Shown here: positions 44,601-55,130 of the stretch, one piece after another
How the letters are laid out: every line of letters starts with the position of its first letter
Numbering within the stretch: the first letter of the stretch is position 1
From: Elymus sibiricus
Taxonomy: Eukaryota > Streptophyta > Magnoliopsida > Poales > Poaceae
DNA: 64,000 nt
Direction of reading: 5' to 3'
Assembly (NCBI GenBank): GCA_039707655.1
Contig: CM077676.1
Span: 431,931,379-431,995,378, forward strand
Program-made: the position numbers and the translations under genes
Notes under the pieces: generated by a model
The model's database searches: none
The model's input: the letters and a program-made list of their open reading frames with translations, nothing else
Told to the model about the DNA's origin: nothing

Positions 44601-45625
44601 ACGGCGATCACATCAACCTTGGAACCATTTCCCACGCGCATCGTCACTTCGTCCTTTGCCAGCCTCCGTCTATTCCGCAGTTCCTGTTTTGAGTTGCAAA
44701 TATGAGCAACCGCACCGGTATCAAATACCCAGGCACTACAACGAGAGTTGGTAAGGTACACATCAATAACATGTATATCATATATACCTTGTTTGTTGTT
44801 GGCCGCCTTCTTGTCAGCCAAATACTTGGGGCAATTCCGCTTCCAGTGTCCAGTTCCCTTGCAATGAAAACACACAGTTTCTGGTTTGGGTCCAGCCTTG
44901 GGTTTCTTCACGAGAGGAGCAACTGCTTTGCCACTCTGCTTGGAGTTACCCTTCTTACCCTTGCCATTTTTCTTGAAACTAGTGGTTTTATTGACCATCA
45001 ACACTTGATGCTCCTTCTGAATTTCAGACTCAGCGGCTTTCAGCATCGCAAACAGCTCGGCGACTGACTTGTTCATCCCGTGCATGTTATAGTTCAACAC
45101 GAAGCTCTTGTAGCTAGGTGGCAATGATTGAAGAACTCTGTCAGTGATAGCCTCTGGCGGAAGGGGCATCCCTAACTCAGCCAGACGGGTGGAGTACCCA
45201 GACATTCTGAGCACGTGATCACTGATAGACCCGTTCTCCTCCATCTTGCAAGCATAGAACTTATCGGAGATCTCATATCTCTCGATCCGGGGATTCTTCT
45301 GAAAGATAAACTTCAACTCCTGGAACATCTCATATGCTCCATGACGTTCAAAACGTCTTTGAAGTCCCGGTTCTAAGCCATACAACATTGCACATTGAAC
45401 TATTGAGTAATCATCAGAACGAGCCTGCCAGGCGTTCACAACGTCTAGAGACTCAACTGGAGCGGGTGGATCACCAAGCGGTGCATCAAGGACATAAGCC
45501 TTCTGGGAAGCCGTAAGGATAATCCTTAGATTACGGGCCCAGTCCACAAAGTTACTTCCATCATCTTTCAACTTAGCTTTCTCTAGGAACGCATTAAAAT
45601 TCAGGGGTGCTACTGCGCGAGCCAT
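41642..45625 (-). CDS. Element D gag-pol polyprotein (Copia order: gag-PR-INT-RT-RH), intact
   Basis: 1327 codons without a stop, the usual size for this group. Gag occupies residues ~1-245, with zinc knuckle CFHCKGTGHWKRNC at ~249-262. Protease has WVFDTGAVAHIC near 300. The integrase zinc-binding region is FLWHCRLGHIG...CEPCLMG, and the catalytic residues sit in HTDVCGPM (~500), SDRGGEY (~560) and NGVSERRNRT (~597). RT is at ~830-1030 with LYVDDILL near 1000. RNase H is at ~1160-1290 (YVDASFDTD, CEAEYIAASEA). Integrase before RT defines Copia. Every catalytic residue I looked for is present. The frame ends about 40 bp from the PPT. With near-identical LTRs this predicts a competent element; transcription is not shown. 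Confidence 0.95.
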   Translation of the reverse strand: MARAVAPLNFNAFLEKAKLKDDGSNFVDWARNLRIILTASQKAYVLDAPLGDPPAPVESLDVVNAWQARSDDYSIVQCAMLYGLEPGLQRRFERHGAYEMFQELKFIFQKNPRIERYEISDKFYACKMEENGSISDHVLRMSGYSTRLAELGMPLPPEAITDRVLQSLPPSYKSFVLNYNMHGMNKSVAELFAMLKAAESEIQKEHQVLMVNKTTSFKKNGKGKKGNSKQSGKAVAPLVKKPKAGPKPETVCFHCKGTGHWKRNCPKYLADKKAANNKQGIYDIHVIDVYLTNSRCSAWVFDTGAVAHICNSKQELRNRRRLAKDEVTMRVGNGSKVDVIAVGTLALRLPSGLVMNLNNCYLVPALSMNIISGSCLLRDGYSFKSENNGCSIYMSNIFYGHAPDVRGLFLLNLDSNDTHVHNIDAKRCRIDNDNTTFLWHCRLGHIGVKRMKKLHADGLLESLDFESLDTCEPCLMGKMTKTPFSGIMERASDLLEIIHTDVCGPMSIEARGGYRYFLTFTDDLSRYGYIYLMKHKSETFEKFKQFQSEVENHRNKKIKFLRSDRGGEYLSYEFGSHLRQCGIVSQLTPPGTPQRNGVSERRNRTLLDMVRSMMSLADLPLSFWGYALETAAFTLNRAPSKSVETTPYELWFDKKPKLSFLKVWGCDAYVKKLQPEKLEPKAEKCVFIGYPKETVGYTFYLRSEGKVFVTKNGTFLEKEFLSKELSGRKIELDEVVEPLLQPESSAAQKVVSVEPTLAEEEVNDDDHEALDQVAIEPRRSTRTRTAPEWYGNPVLEVMLLDNDEPTSYGETMMGPDSEKWLEAMKSEMGSMYENKVWTLEVLPEGRKAIQNKWIFKRKTDADGNVTVYKARLVAKGFSQVQGVDYDETFSPVAMLKSVRIMLAIAAFFDYEIWQMDVKTAFLNGFLKEELYMMQPEAFVDPENADKVCKLQRSIYGLVQASRSWNLRFDEVIKAFEFIQVYGEACIYKKVSGSSIAFLILYVDDILLIGNNIEMLESVKEYLNKSFSIKDLGEAAFILGIKIYRDRSRRLIGLSQSTYLDKILKKFKMDQSKKGFLPVLQGVKLSKTQCPVTAEDREKMSVIPYASAIGSIMYAMLCTRPDVSLAISMAGRFQSDPGMEHWTAVKNILKYLKRTKDMFLVYGGDQELVVKGYVDASFDTDPDDSKSQTGYVFILNGGAVSWYSSKQSVVADSTCEAEYIAASEAAKEGVWMKEFMTDLGVVPSALNPMTLFCDNTGAIALAKEPRFHKRTRHIKRRFNSIRDYIKEDDINICKVHTDLNVADPLTKPLPRAKHEQHQNCMGVRFITM

Positions 45626-46882
45626 GATCTACAACATAAATATAGCAAAGACAACTTAGACTATTGTTCTTAGATAATGAGTTTAGTTAATCATATTTAA
45701 AAAACTCCCACTCAAATTGACATCCCTCCGATCATTCGAGTGTAACATGATCCAAATCCACCAACTCAAGTCCGATCATCACGTGAGTTGAGGTGGTTTC
45801 AATGGTGAACATCTTCATGTTGATCATATCTACTATATGACTCATGTTCGACCTTTCGGTCTCTTGTGTTCCGAGGCCATGTCTGTACATGCTAGGCTCG
45901 TCAAGTTTAACCCGAGTGTTCCGCACGTGTAACATGGCTTACACCCGTTGTATGCGAACGTAGAGTCTATCACACCCGATCATCACGGCGTGTCTCGAAA
46001 CGACGAACTTTCGCAACGGTGCACACTTGGGGAGAACACAATTTATCTTGAAATTTAAGTGAGGGATCACCTTATAATGCTACCGTCGTCCTAAGCAAAA
46101 TAAGATGCATAAAAGGATTAACATCACATGCAAATCATAAGTGACATGATATGGCCATGAACTTGTGCTTTTGATCTCCATCTCCAAAGCACCGGCATGA
46201 TCTCCATCGTCACCGGCATGACACCATGATCTCCATCATCTTGATCTCCATCAACGTGTCGCCATAAGGTTGTCGCGCCGACTGTTGCTTCCACGACTAT
46301 AGCTAACGTTTAGCGATAAAGTAAAGCATTACATAGCGCTTAATGATTGACACGCAGGTCATACAATAATTAAAGACAACTCTATGGCTCCTGCCAGTTG
46401 CCGTATTCATCGACATGCAAGTCGTGATATTCTATACAAAACATGATCATCTCATACATCACATATATCTCATCATGTAATTGTCCATATCACATCACAA
46501 CATACCCTGCAAAAACAAGTTAGACGTCCTCTAATTGTTGTTGCAAATTTTACGTGGCTGCTACGGGTATCTAGCAAGAACGATTCTTACCTACGCAAAA
46601 CCACAACGTGGTGTAGTGATTGCTTTTTGATCTTCTAAAAGAACCCTCTTCATTGAACCGATTCAACTAAAGTGAGAGAGACAGACACCCGCCAGTCACC
46701 TTTATGCAACAAGTGCACGCAGTGGTGAAACCAGTCTCGCGTAAGCGTACGCGTAATGTCGGTCCGGGCCGCTTCATCTCACAATACCGCGGAATCAAGT
46801 ATCAACTAGTAACGGCAAGCAATATGTATACACCCACGCCCACAACTCGTTTGTGTTCTACTCGAGATCTCATCTACGCATA
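45626..46882 (-). other. Untranslated leader of element D
   Basis: About 1.26 kb between PBS and gag on the minus strand with no long frame, similar to the leader of B. It presumably holds packaging and dimerisation signals, not identifiable by eye. Confidence 0.7.
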
Positions 46883-46900
46883 GACCTAGCTCAGATGCCA
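46883..46900 (-). other. Primer-binding site of element D (variant)
   Basis: The minus strand reads tggcatctgagctaggtc one base after the 5' LTR. Compared with B (tggtatcagagccaggtc) it differs at three positions, two of them within the 12 bases that pair with initiator methionyl-tRNA. Confidence 0.65.
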
Positions 46901-46901
46901 C

Positions 46902-48803
46902 TGTTGGGGAACGTTGCATGGGAAACAAAAAATTTCCTACGCACACATAAGATCTATCCATGGTGATGAGCATCTACGAGAGGGAGAGTGGATCTACATA
47001 CCCTTGTAGATCGCTAAGCGGAAGCGTTAATAAACGCGGTTGATGTAGTCGAACGTCTTCGCGATCCAAATCGCCGAGCGTCCCGCGATCCAATCACGAT
47101 CCTTCCGATCTAGTGCCGAACGGACGGCACCTCCGCGTTCAACACACGTACGGCTTGATGACGCCTTCACCTCCTCGATCCAGCGAGCGATGGTGAAGTA
47201 GTGGTTGAGTTCCAGCAGCACGACGGCGTGGTGATGATGGTGAGGAACAATCTCTGCAGGGCTTCGCCAAGCACTACGGAGATTATGACGGAGGAACTAG
47301 AGGGTTAGGGTTGCCGCACACGGCTTGGGGAAATCTTAATGTGTCCCGTGTGCTAGCCCTGCCCCTCTATTTATATGTTGAGCCTTGGGGTCTAAACTTG
47401 GAGTAAAAGCCTCCTCCGGGTCGGTTTTGCCCGCACAAGGTCGGTTTGGCCCGCAGGGAAAGAGTCCAACTCGGATCCCTGCCGAACCGTGCACAGCCGC
47501 GCACAAGCGGTAGTACCGCTTCACACAAGCGGTAGTACCGCTTGGGCGGTAGTACCGCTTTACACAAGCGGTAGTACCGCTCGGGCGGTAGTACCGCTTC
47601 ACACAAGCGGTAGTACCGCTCCGGCGGTAGTACCGCTTCACCAAGCGGTAGTACCGCTTACGCGGCAGCAAAACTACTTTTGCACTTTCCAATACCTTGT
47701 GGGCTTTATCCCTTTGGCTCATATAAAGTGTTGCTGCACCCGAACACTTCGGTAAACATCCGGAACCCCTTCCGGTGAACTCCGGAACCCTTCCAGAGAT
47801 CAAAACACTATTATCACATATATCAATCTTTACCTCCGGACTATTCCGGAGATCCTTGTCATGTCCGGGATCTTATCCGGGACTCCGAACAACTTTCGGT
47901 CACCAACATAATAACTCAATTATACTAATCGTCACCAAACGTTAAGTGTGTAGACCCTGCGGGTTCGAGAACTATGTAGACATGACCGAGACACCTCTAC
48001 GGCCAATAACCAATAGCGGGACCTGGATGCCCATATTGGCTCCTACATATTCTACGAAGATCTTTTATCGGTCGAACCTCTATGTCAAGGATTCAGTTAA
48101 TCCCGTATGCTGTTCCCTTTGTTCTTCGGTATGTTACTTGCCCGAGATTCGATCGTCGGTATCACTATACCTAGTTCAATCTCGTTACCGGCAAGTCTCT
48201 TTACTCGTTCCGTAATACAAGATCCTGTGGCTAACTCTTTAGTCACTTTGCTTGCAAGGCTCAATGTGATGTTGTATTACCGAGTGGGCCCTGAGATACC
48301 TCTCCGTCACACGGAGTAACAAATCCCAGTCTTGATCCATGCCAACCCAACAGACACCCTCGGAGATACCTGTAGAGCACCTTTATAGTCACCCAGTTAC
48401 GTTGCGACGTTTGATACACACAAGGTATTCCTCCGGTGTCAGTGAGTTGCATGATCTCATGGTCAAAGGAACAGATACTTGACATGCAGAAAACAATAGC
48501 AATAAACTGACACGATCAAATGCTACGTTTACAGTTTGGGTCTTGTCCATCACATCATTCTCCTAATGATGTGATCCCGTTATCAAATGACATCTCATGT
48601 CAATGGCTAGGAAACCTTAACCATCTTTGATCAACGAGCTAGTCAACTAGAGGCTTACTAGGGACACAGTGTTGTCTATGTACCCACACATGTATTTGAG
48701 TTTCCAATCAATACAATTATAGCATGGACAATAAACGATTATCATGAACAAGGAAATATAATAATAACCAATTTATTATTGCCTCTAGGGCATATTTCCA
48801 ACA
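46902..48803 (-). repeat. 5' LTR of element D
   Basis: Same length as the 3' LTR and nearly identical. The active promoter copy: TATA-like box at 47364-47375 (minus), palindrome array at 47505-47659. Confidence 0.95.
47505..47659. repeat. Array of eight aagcggtagtaccgctt palindromes (5' LTR of D)
   Basis: Same as 40293-40447; this copy lies upstream of the promoter that would drive transcription of D. Hairpins or paired protein-binding sites are both possible. Confidence 0.9.
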
Positions 48804-48808
48804 AGCCA

Positions 48809-50209
48809 GGGCGCCCACGTCGGACGGCGGCCGGTGACTTGCCGGAATCTCGCCGGCGAGCGCGTTCGCGGCGGCGCGGCCACGGGAGGTGATCGGAATT
48901 CGCGTAGGGGGCCTCATTCGACGCGCGACTGGTCGCATTCGAACGGCAGGACGACGCCGCGTCGAATGGCGGCGGTCTCGCGGGCTGAAACGACCGGAGA
49001 CGAGCGCTAGGAGCTCGCCGGCGGCGAGGTGCTCGGGCGGTGGTGGCTAACGGCGATGCGGGGCGCTAACGAGCGAGCAAAGGGGCTAGGCGAGGTCAGT
49101 GCAATGCGGCGAAGCAGATGGGCAGCAGCAAACGACCAAATGGTCGCCGGAACGACGCCGGCGACGAGCTAGAGGGCGGCGCGATCGGGCATCTCCAAAT
49201 GTGGCGGTAACGGCGGCTAAATCGCGCAGGGGAGAGAGGGGAGAGGTGCGGCTGCTCACCGAGAGCCTGCAGGTGTGCGAGAGTAGGCTCGGGGGAGGGC
49301 GACGGCGGTGAATCGGCGCCGGAGACGAAGATGGCCGAGGAGGAAGAAGAGGTCGAGGCGGACGATGCAGTGGCGATGAGCTCCAACGGCGGGGCGGCGT
49401 CGACGTAGTCGAGGATGGCGGCGACGATGGGCTAGTTGGAACGGCAATCGGGGCACGGTGGCCGCTGGATCGAGCGACGGCGGCGATGAAGCTATCGGGT
49501 GAGGCGGGGGAGAGAGAGCAGCGCGAGGGAGAGAAAGATCTGGGGCACTAGGGTTTCGCCCAGGGGTCCGTGGCGATGCTCTTAACCTCCCCGCAGCGGC
49601 AGCGGCGCCGGGGGATGGCCGACAGCTGGCCATCGCCGGCCGGACGCGCGCGCGCGCTGACGCGTGCGGGAGGAGGGGGACGACCGCGGTGACGGGCTGG
49701 GCTGGCTACTGTGCACTTGCGGCCCAAGTGCACAGTAAGCCACTGCCCCTTTTCTTTTTCTTTTCTCTTTTCTCTTTTTCCTACTGTTCTGCAAATTATT
49801 TTAGCACTAAATGAATTTTAATAAATGTGTGACTCGGCTCAAACATTACAGTGCATTATTCTCAACCACCAAAAAATGGTTTGGGTAAAACATGATTTCA
49901 TTTGTAATTCTTATTAAATAAAATGATATTAAATGTTGCTGCTAGCTACTGTTTGAGGTTGATGGAGTCACTTAGGCATTTTTAGTAATGTTGTTTTACT
50001 GATCATAATTAGTTATGAATTATTTCCTATTTAATGAACATTTTAGTTTCTGGTTTTGAACAACTTTTATTTTCACTGTAGGTTTGAATTGCAATTTAAA
50101 TTGGAATTTGAAATGAGATATGATGCAATGATGATCAAGCACTGATAATCATGATGACATGGCATTATCAAAGGGGTGATTACTGTAGCTATTTCATGGG
50201 GGCGTTACA
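48809..50209 (-). repeat. 5' LTR of element C, part two
   Basis: Resumes the LTR after D and ends (5' on the minus strand) with TGTAACGCC at 50209. Adding 37048-39689 gives 4043 bp, the same as the 3' LTR. Confidence 0.9.
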
Positions 50210-51025
50210 ATTCTCCTCATCTAACAAGAATTCTCGTCCCGAGAATTAAGAGGAAGACTGAAAGAAAGCAGGGTATTCTTCACGAAGACGGTACTCGTGT
50301 TCCCAAGTGGCTTCATCCTCAGAATGATTTGACCACTGAACCTTGAGGAACTTGATCGACTTTTGACGAGTCCGACGTTCAGTTTGATCCAGAACGCGGA
50401 TCGGATATTCTGGATAAGACAGATCTTCTCGAAATTCAAGTACCTCATGATCCACAGCTCGGATAGGATCCTTAAAACAGCGACGAAGTTGCGACACATG
50501 AAAGACATCATGCACTTGAGGAAGGTTTGGTGGCAATTCCAATTGATATGCCACTTCTCCTCGACGAGCGAGAATGCGGAACGGGCCAATATAGCGAGGA
50601 GCTAACTTGCCCTTGATTCCGAACCGATGAGTGCCCTTCATCGGAGTGACACGAAGGTAAGCTTGCTCACCAGGCTGATAGACCATTACCTTGTGCTTTC
50701 GGTCATAGTTGCTCTTCTGACGAGACTGAGCAGTTTTCAGATGTTCACGGACAATGCGGACTTGTTCTTCAGCTTGTTGAATAATGTCCGGTCCAACGAG
50801 TGAACGTTCCCCAGTTTCTGACCAATTCAGAGGGGTTCGACACTTACGTCCATAAAGAACTTCAAACGGTGCCATCTTCAGACTAGCTTGATAGCCCTTG
50901 TTGTAAGAGAATTCGGCATATGGGAGAGATTCTTCCCATTTCTTACCGAATGAGATGACGCAAGCTCGAAGCATATCTTCAAGCACTTGGTTAACTCTTT
51001 CGACTTGACCCTGAGACTGAGGTGA
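50210..51025 (-). pseudogene. Extra integrase C-terminus and PPT upstream of the 5' LTR of C
   Basis: This segment repeats 31156-31970: the integrase C-terminal half from [17 protein letters not shown] to the stop, followed by the PPT. About eleven differences from the C copy (about 1.3 % by eye) suggest it came from a related element rather than a fresh copy of C. It breaks at 51025 (one base missing in gactgagg-tga), directly against the TSD ccatc. No LTR lies outside it. It has no start of its own and is not expected to be functional. Confidence 0.8.
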
Positions 51026-51030
51026 CCATC

Positions 51031-51385
51031 GTAACAAGAAAATAAAGTTCTTACGATCTGATCGTGGAGGAGATTATTTGAGTTACGAGTTTGGCAATCA
51101 CTTAAGACAATGTGGAATTGTTTCACAGCTCACGCCACATGGAACACCACAGCGTTATGGTGTGTCCGAACGTCGTAATCGTACTCTATTGGATATGGTG
51201 CGTTCTATGATGTCTCTTACCGATTTGCCACTATCATTTTGGGGTTATGCATTAGAGACAGGTGCATTCACTTTAAACAAGGGCACCATCTAAATCCGTT
51301 GAGATGACACCGTATGAACTGTGGTTTGCAAGAAACCTAAGATGTCATTTCTGAAAGTTTGGGGATGCGATGCTTATGTCAAAAG
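51031..51385 (+). pseudogene. Element B: integrase, second fragment (broken)
   Basis: Continues the integrase of B after element C: KIKFLRSDRGGDYLSYEF with the second catalytic Asp, then TPQRYGVSERRNRTLLDMVRSMMSLTDLPLSFWGYALETGAFTLN with the catalytic Glu, followed by a frameshift and KVWGCDAYVK. Ends where the solo LTR E is inserted. Confidence 0.8.
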
Positions 51386-53227
51386 TGTTGGGGAACGTTG
51401 CATGGGAAACAAAAATTTTCCTACGCACACACAAGATCTATCCATGGTGATGAGCATCTACGAGAGGGAAAGTGAATCTACATACCCTTGTAGATCGCTA
51501 AGCGGAAGCGTTAAGAAACACGGTTGATGTAGTCGAACGTCTCCGCGATCCAAATCGCAAGTCGTCCCTCGATCCGATCACGAACTAGTGCCGAACGGAC
51601 GGCACCTCCGCGTTCAACACACGTACGGCTTGATGACGCCTTCACCTCCTCGATCCAGCGAGCGATGGTGAAGTAGTAGATGAGTTCTGGCAGCACGACG
51701 GCGTGGTGATGTTGGTGAGGAACAATCTCTACAGGGCTTCGCCAAGCACTACGGAGATTATGACGGGAGAACTAGAGGGTTAGGGTTGCCGACGCACGGC
51801 TTGGGAAATCTTAATGTGTCCCGTGTGCTAGCCCTGCCCATCTATTTATATGTTGAGCCTTGGGGTCTAAACTTGGAGTAAAAGCCTCCTCCAAGTCGGT
51901 TTTGCCCGCACAAGGTCGGTTTGGCCCGCAGGGAAAGAGTCCAACTCGGATCCCTGCAGTACCGCGCACAAGCGGTAGTACCGCTCACGAGTGGTAGTAC
52001 CGTTTGAGCGGTAGTACCGCTTCCAACAAGCGGTAGTACCGTTTACGCGGTAGTACTGCCTTTACCAGCGGTAGTACCGCTTAAGGCAGCAGCAAAACTT
52101 CCTTTTACACTTTCCAATACCTCATGGGCTTTACCCCTTTGGCTCATATAAAGTGTTGCTGCACCCGAACACTTCGGTAAACATCCGGAACCCCTTCCGG
52201 TGAATTCCGGAACCTTTCCGGAGATCAAAACACTATTATCACATATATTAATCTTTACCTCCGGACTCTTCCGGAGATCCTCGTCATGTCCGGGATCTTA
52301 TCCGGGACTCCGAACAACCTTCGGTCACCAACAAAATAACTCAACTATACTAATCGTCACCAAACGTTAAGTGTGTAGACCCTGCGGGTTCGAGAACTAT
52401 GTAGACATGACCGAGACACCTCTACGGCCAATAACCAATAGCGGGACCTGGATGCCCATATTGGCTCCTACATATTCTACGAAGATCTTTATCGGTCGAA
52501 CCTCTATGTCAAGGATTCAGTTAATCCCGTATGTTGTTCCCTTTGTTCTTCGGTATGTTACTTGCCCGAGATTCGATCGTCGGTATCTCTATACCTGGTT
52601 CAATCTCGTTACCGGCAAGTCTCTTTGCTCGTTCCGTAATACAAGATCTCGTGGCTAACACTTTAGTCACATTGCTTGCAAGGCTCATTGTGATGTTGTA
52701 TTACCGAGTGGGCCCTGAGATACATCTCCGTCATACGGAGTAACAAATCCCAGTCTTGATCCATGCCAACCCAACAGACACCCTCGGAGATACCTGTAGA
52801 GCACCTTTATAGTCACCCAGTTACGTTGCGACGTTTGATACACACAAGGTACTCCTCCGATGTCAGGGAGTTGCATGATCTCATGGTCATAGGAACAGAT
52901 ACTTGACATGCAGAAAACAATAGCAATAAACTGACACGATCATATGCTACATTTATAGTTTGGGTCTTGTCTATCACATCATTCTCCTAATGATGTGATC
53001 CCGTTATCAAATGACATCTCATGTCAATGGCTAGGAAACCTTAACCATCTTTGATCAACGAGCTAGTCAACTAGAGGCTTACTAGGGACACAGTGTTGTC
53101 TATGTACCCACACATGTATTTGAGTTTCCAATCAATACAATTATAGCATGGATAATAAACGATTATCATGAACAAGGAAATATAATAATAACCAATTTAT
53201 TATTGCCTCTAGGGCATATTTCCAACA
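51386..53227 (-). mobile_element. Element E: solo LTR of the D family
   Basis: 1842 bp, starting tgttggggaacgttgcatgg and ending ggcatatttccaaca on the + strand, homologous over its whole length to the LTRs of D. TSD aaaag at 51381-51385 and 53228-53232. No internal sequence is present, so it formed by recombination between the two LTRs of a former element. The palindrome array is present in a degraded form (about 51966-52080). Confidence 0.9.
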
Positions 53228-55060
53228 AAAAGGCTTCAGCCAGATAAGCTCGAACCCAAAGCGGATAAGTGCGTCTTCATAGGATACCCAAAAGAGACCG
53301 TTGGGTACACCTTCTACCACAGATCCGAAGGCAAAGTTTTCGTTGCTAAAGAATGGATCCTTTCTAGAGAAGGAGTTTCTCTCGAAAGAAGTGAGTGGGA
53401 GGAAAGTAGAACTTGATGAGGTAATTGTACCTCCTCTGGATAGTAGTACGCCACAGAAAGAAATTTCTGTGACACCGACACAGACCAGAGAGAAAGTAGA
53501 TGATGATGATCATGAAGCTTCGGATCAAGTTGCTACAGAACCTCGTAGGTCAACCAGGACACGCTCCGTACCAGATTGGTACGGCAATCCTGTCTTGGAG
53601 GTCATGTTGTTAGACAACGGTGAACCTACAAACTATGAAGAAGCGATGGCGAGCCCGGATTCCGACAAATGGCTTGAGGCCATGAAATCCGAGATTGGAT
53701 CCATGTATGAGAACAAAGTGTGGACTTTGGTAGACTTGCCCGATGAACGGCGAGCTATTAAAAATAAATGGATCTTTAAGAAGAAGACGGACGCTGATGG
53801 TAATGTCACCGTCTATAAAGCACGACTTGTTGCTAAAGGTTATCGACAAGTTCAAGGAGTTGACTACGATGAGACTTTCTCACCCGTAGCGATGCTAAAG
53901 TTTGTCAGAATTATGTTAGCAATTGCCGCATTTTATGATTATGAAATCTGGCAAATGGACGTCAAAACGGCATTCCTTAATGGATTCCTTAAGGAAGAAT
54001 TGTATATGATGCAACCGGAAGGTTTTGTCGATCCTAAAGGTGCTAACAAAGTATGCAAGCTCCAGCGATCCATCTATGGACTGGTGCAAGCATCTCGGAG
54101 CTGAAATACTCGCTTTGATGAAGTGATCAAAGCGTTTGGGTTTATGCAAGTTTATGGAGAAACTTGTATTTACAACAAAGTGAGTGGGAGCTCTATAACA
54201 TTTCTAATAAGTATATGTGATTGGAAATGATGTAGAATTTCTGGAAAGCATAAAGAATTAATTGAAAGGAGTTTTTCAATAAAAAACTGTTTTTGAGTTA
54301 TCCACGGTTTGGGCATCGAGATCTATAAAGATAGATCAAGACACCTGATAAAAGATTTTCACACACCTTGATGAGATTTTGAAGAAGTTCAAAATGGATC
54401 AAGTCAAAAGAAATAAGTTCTTGGCTGGTGTGAAGTGGAGTAAGACTTGAAGATCTAGGTAAAGGTTGTTTACATGTTAGGCATCAAAATCTATAGAGAT
54501 AGATTGAGACGCCTCATATGACTTTCACAAAACATATACCTTGACAAGATTTTGAAGAAGTTCAAATTGGATCAGTCAAAGAAGGAGTTCTTGACTGTGG
54601 TGAAAGGTGTGAAATTGAGTAAGACTCAAATCTCGACCACGGCAAAATAAATAGAATGGATGAAGGTTATCCCCTATGCCTCGGCCATAGGTTCTATAAA
54701 GTATGCCAAGCTGTGTGCCTTGCCATGTGTCTGGCAAAAGAGGTACCAAAGTGATCCAGGAGTAGATCACTGGACAGCGGTCAAATTATCCTTAAGATGA
54801 CTAAGGAAGAATTTCTCGGGAATAGAGATGATAAAGAGTTCGTCGTAAGGGGTTACGTCGATGCAAGCTTTAAACACTGATCCGAAAGACTATGAGTCTC
54901 AGACCAGGATAAGTATAGTGGGGAAATCTTTTGGAGTATCTCCAAACAGAGTGTGGTAGCAGCATCTACATATAACATAGAGATTTGCCAAGAACACACG
55001 GATCTGAATATTGCAGACCCATTGACTAAAACCTCTCTCACAAGCAAAACATGATCAGCT
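53228..55060 (+). pseudogene. Element B: reverse transcriptase and RNase H fragment (broken)
   Basis: From KRLQPDKLEPKADKCVFIGYPK the sequence follows the D polyprotein through the RT start. An open stretch 53301-54104 includes WIFKKKTDADGNVTVYKARLVAKG, QMDVKTAFLNGFLKEELYM and SIYGLVQASRS, then a stop (TGA for Trp). Beyond this RT and RNase H are heavily decayed, with an internal duplication (54340-54400 and 54480-54560 share similar words) and no Y-V-D-D box. Words near the end (ADPLTKTSL) mark the polyprotein C-terminus. Confidence 0.8.
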
Positions 55061-55130
55061 TTAGAACTGATTAAGTGTTAATTACATGGAGATGTAATCT
55101 AGATTATTGACTCTAGTGCAAGTGGGAGAC

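Larger units (their letters stand above)
39690..48803 (-). mobile_element. Element D: complete, very recent Copia LTR retrotransposon (Angela/BARE/WIS group)
   Basis: LTRs 39690-41591 and 46902-48803 are both 1902 bp. I saw one mismatch between them (near position 30 of the LTR); all other stretches compared were identical. TSD agcca. In minus orientation the order is 5' LTR, PBS, 1.25 kb leader, one uninterrupted polyprotein frame, PPT and 3' LTR. This is a potentially autonomous element, inserted into the LTR of C. Confidence 0.95.
27113..51025 (-). mobile_element. Element C: Gypsy LTR retrotransposon (chromovirus, probably Tekay-like) with irregular 5' end
   Basis: On the minus strand the standard element is 50209 to 27113: 5' LTR (50209-37048, containing D), PBS, leader ORF, gag-pol, PPT and 3' LTR (31155-27113). 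Both LTRs are 4043 bp and differ by about 25-30 positions by eye (about 0.7 %). Beyond the 5' LTR lies a further 816 bp (50210-51025) of integrase C-terminus and PPT, still inside the 5-bp TSD ccatc (27108-27112, 51026-51030). The integrase ends in a chromodomain-like stretch, pointing to the chromovirus branch. It is nearly complete, with one frameshift in pol. Confidence 0.85.
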
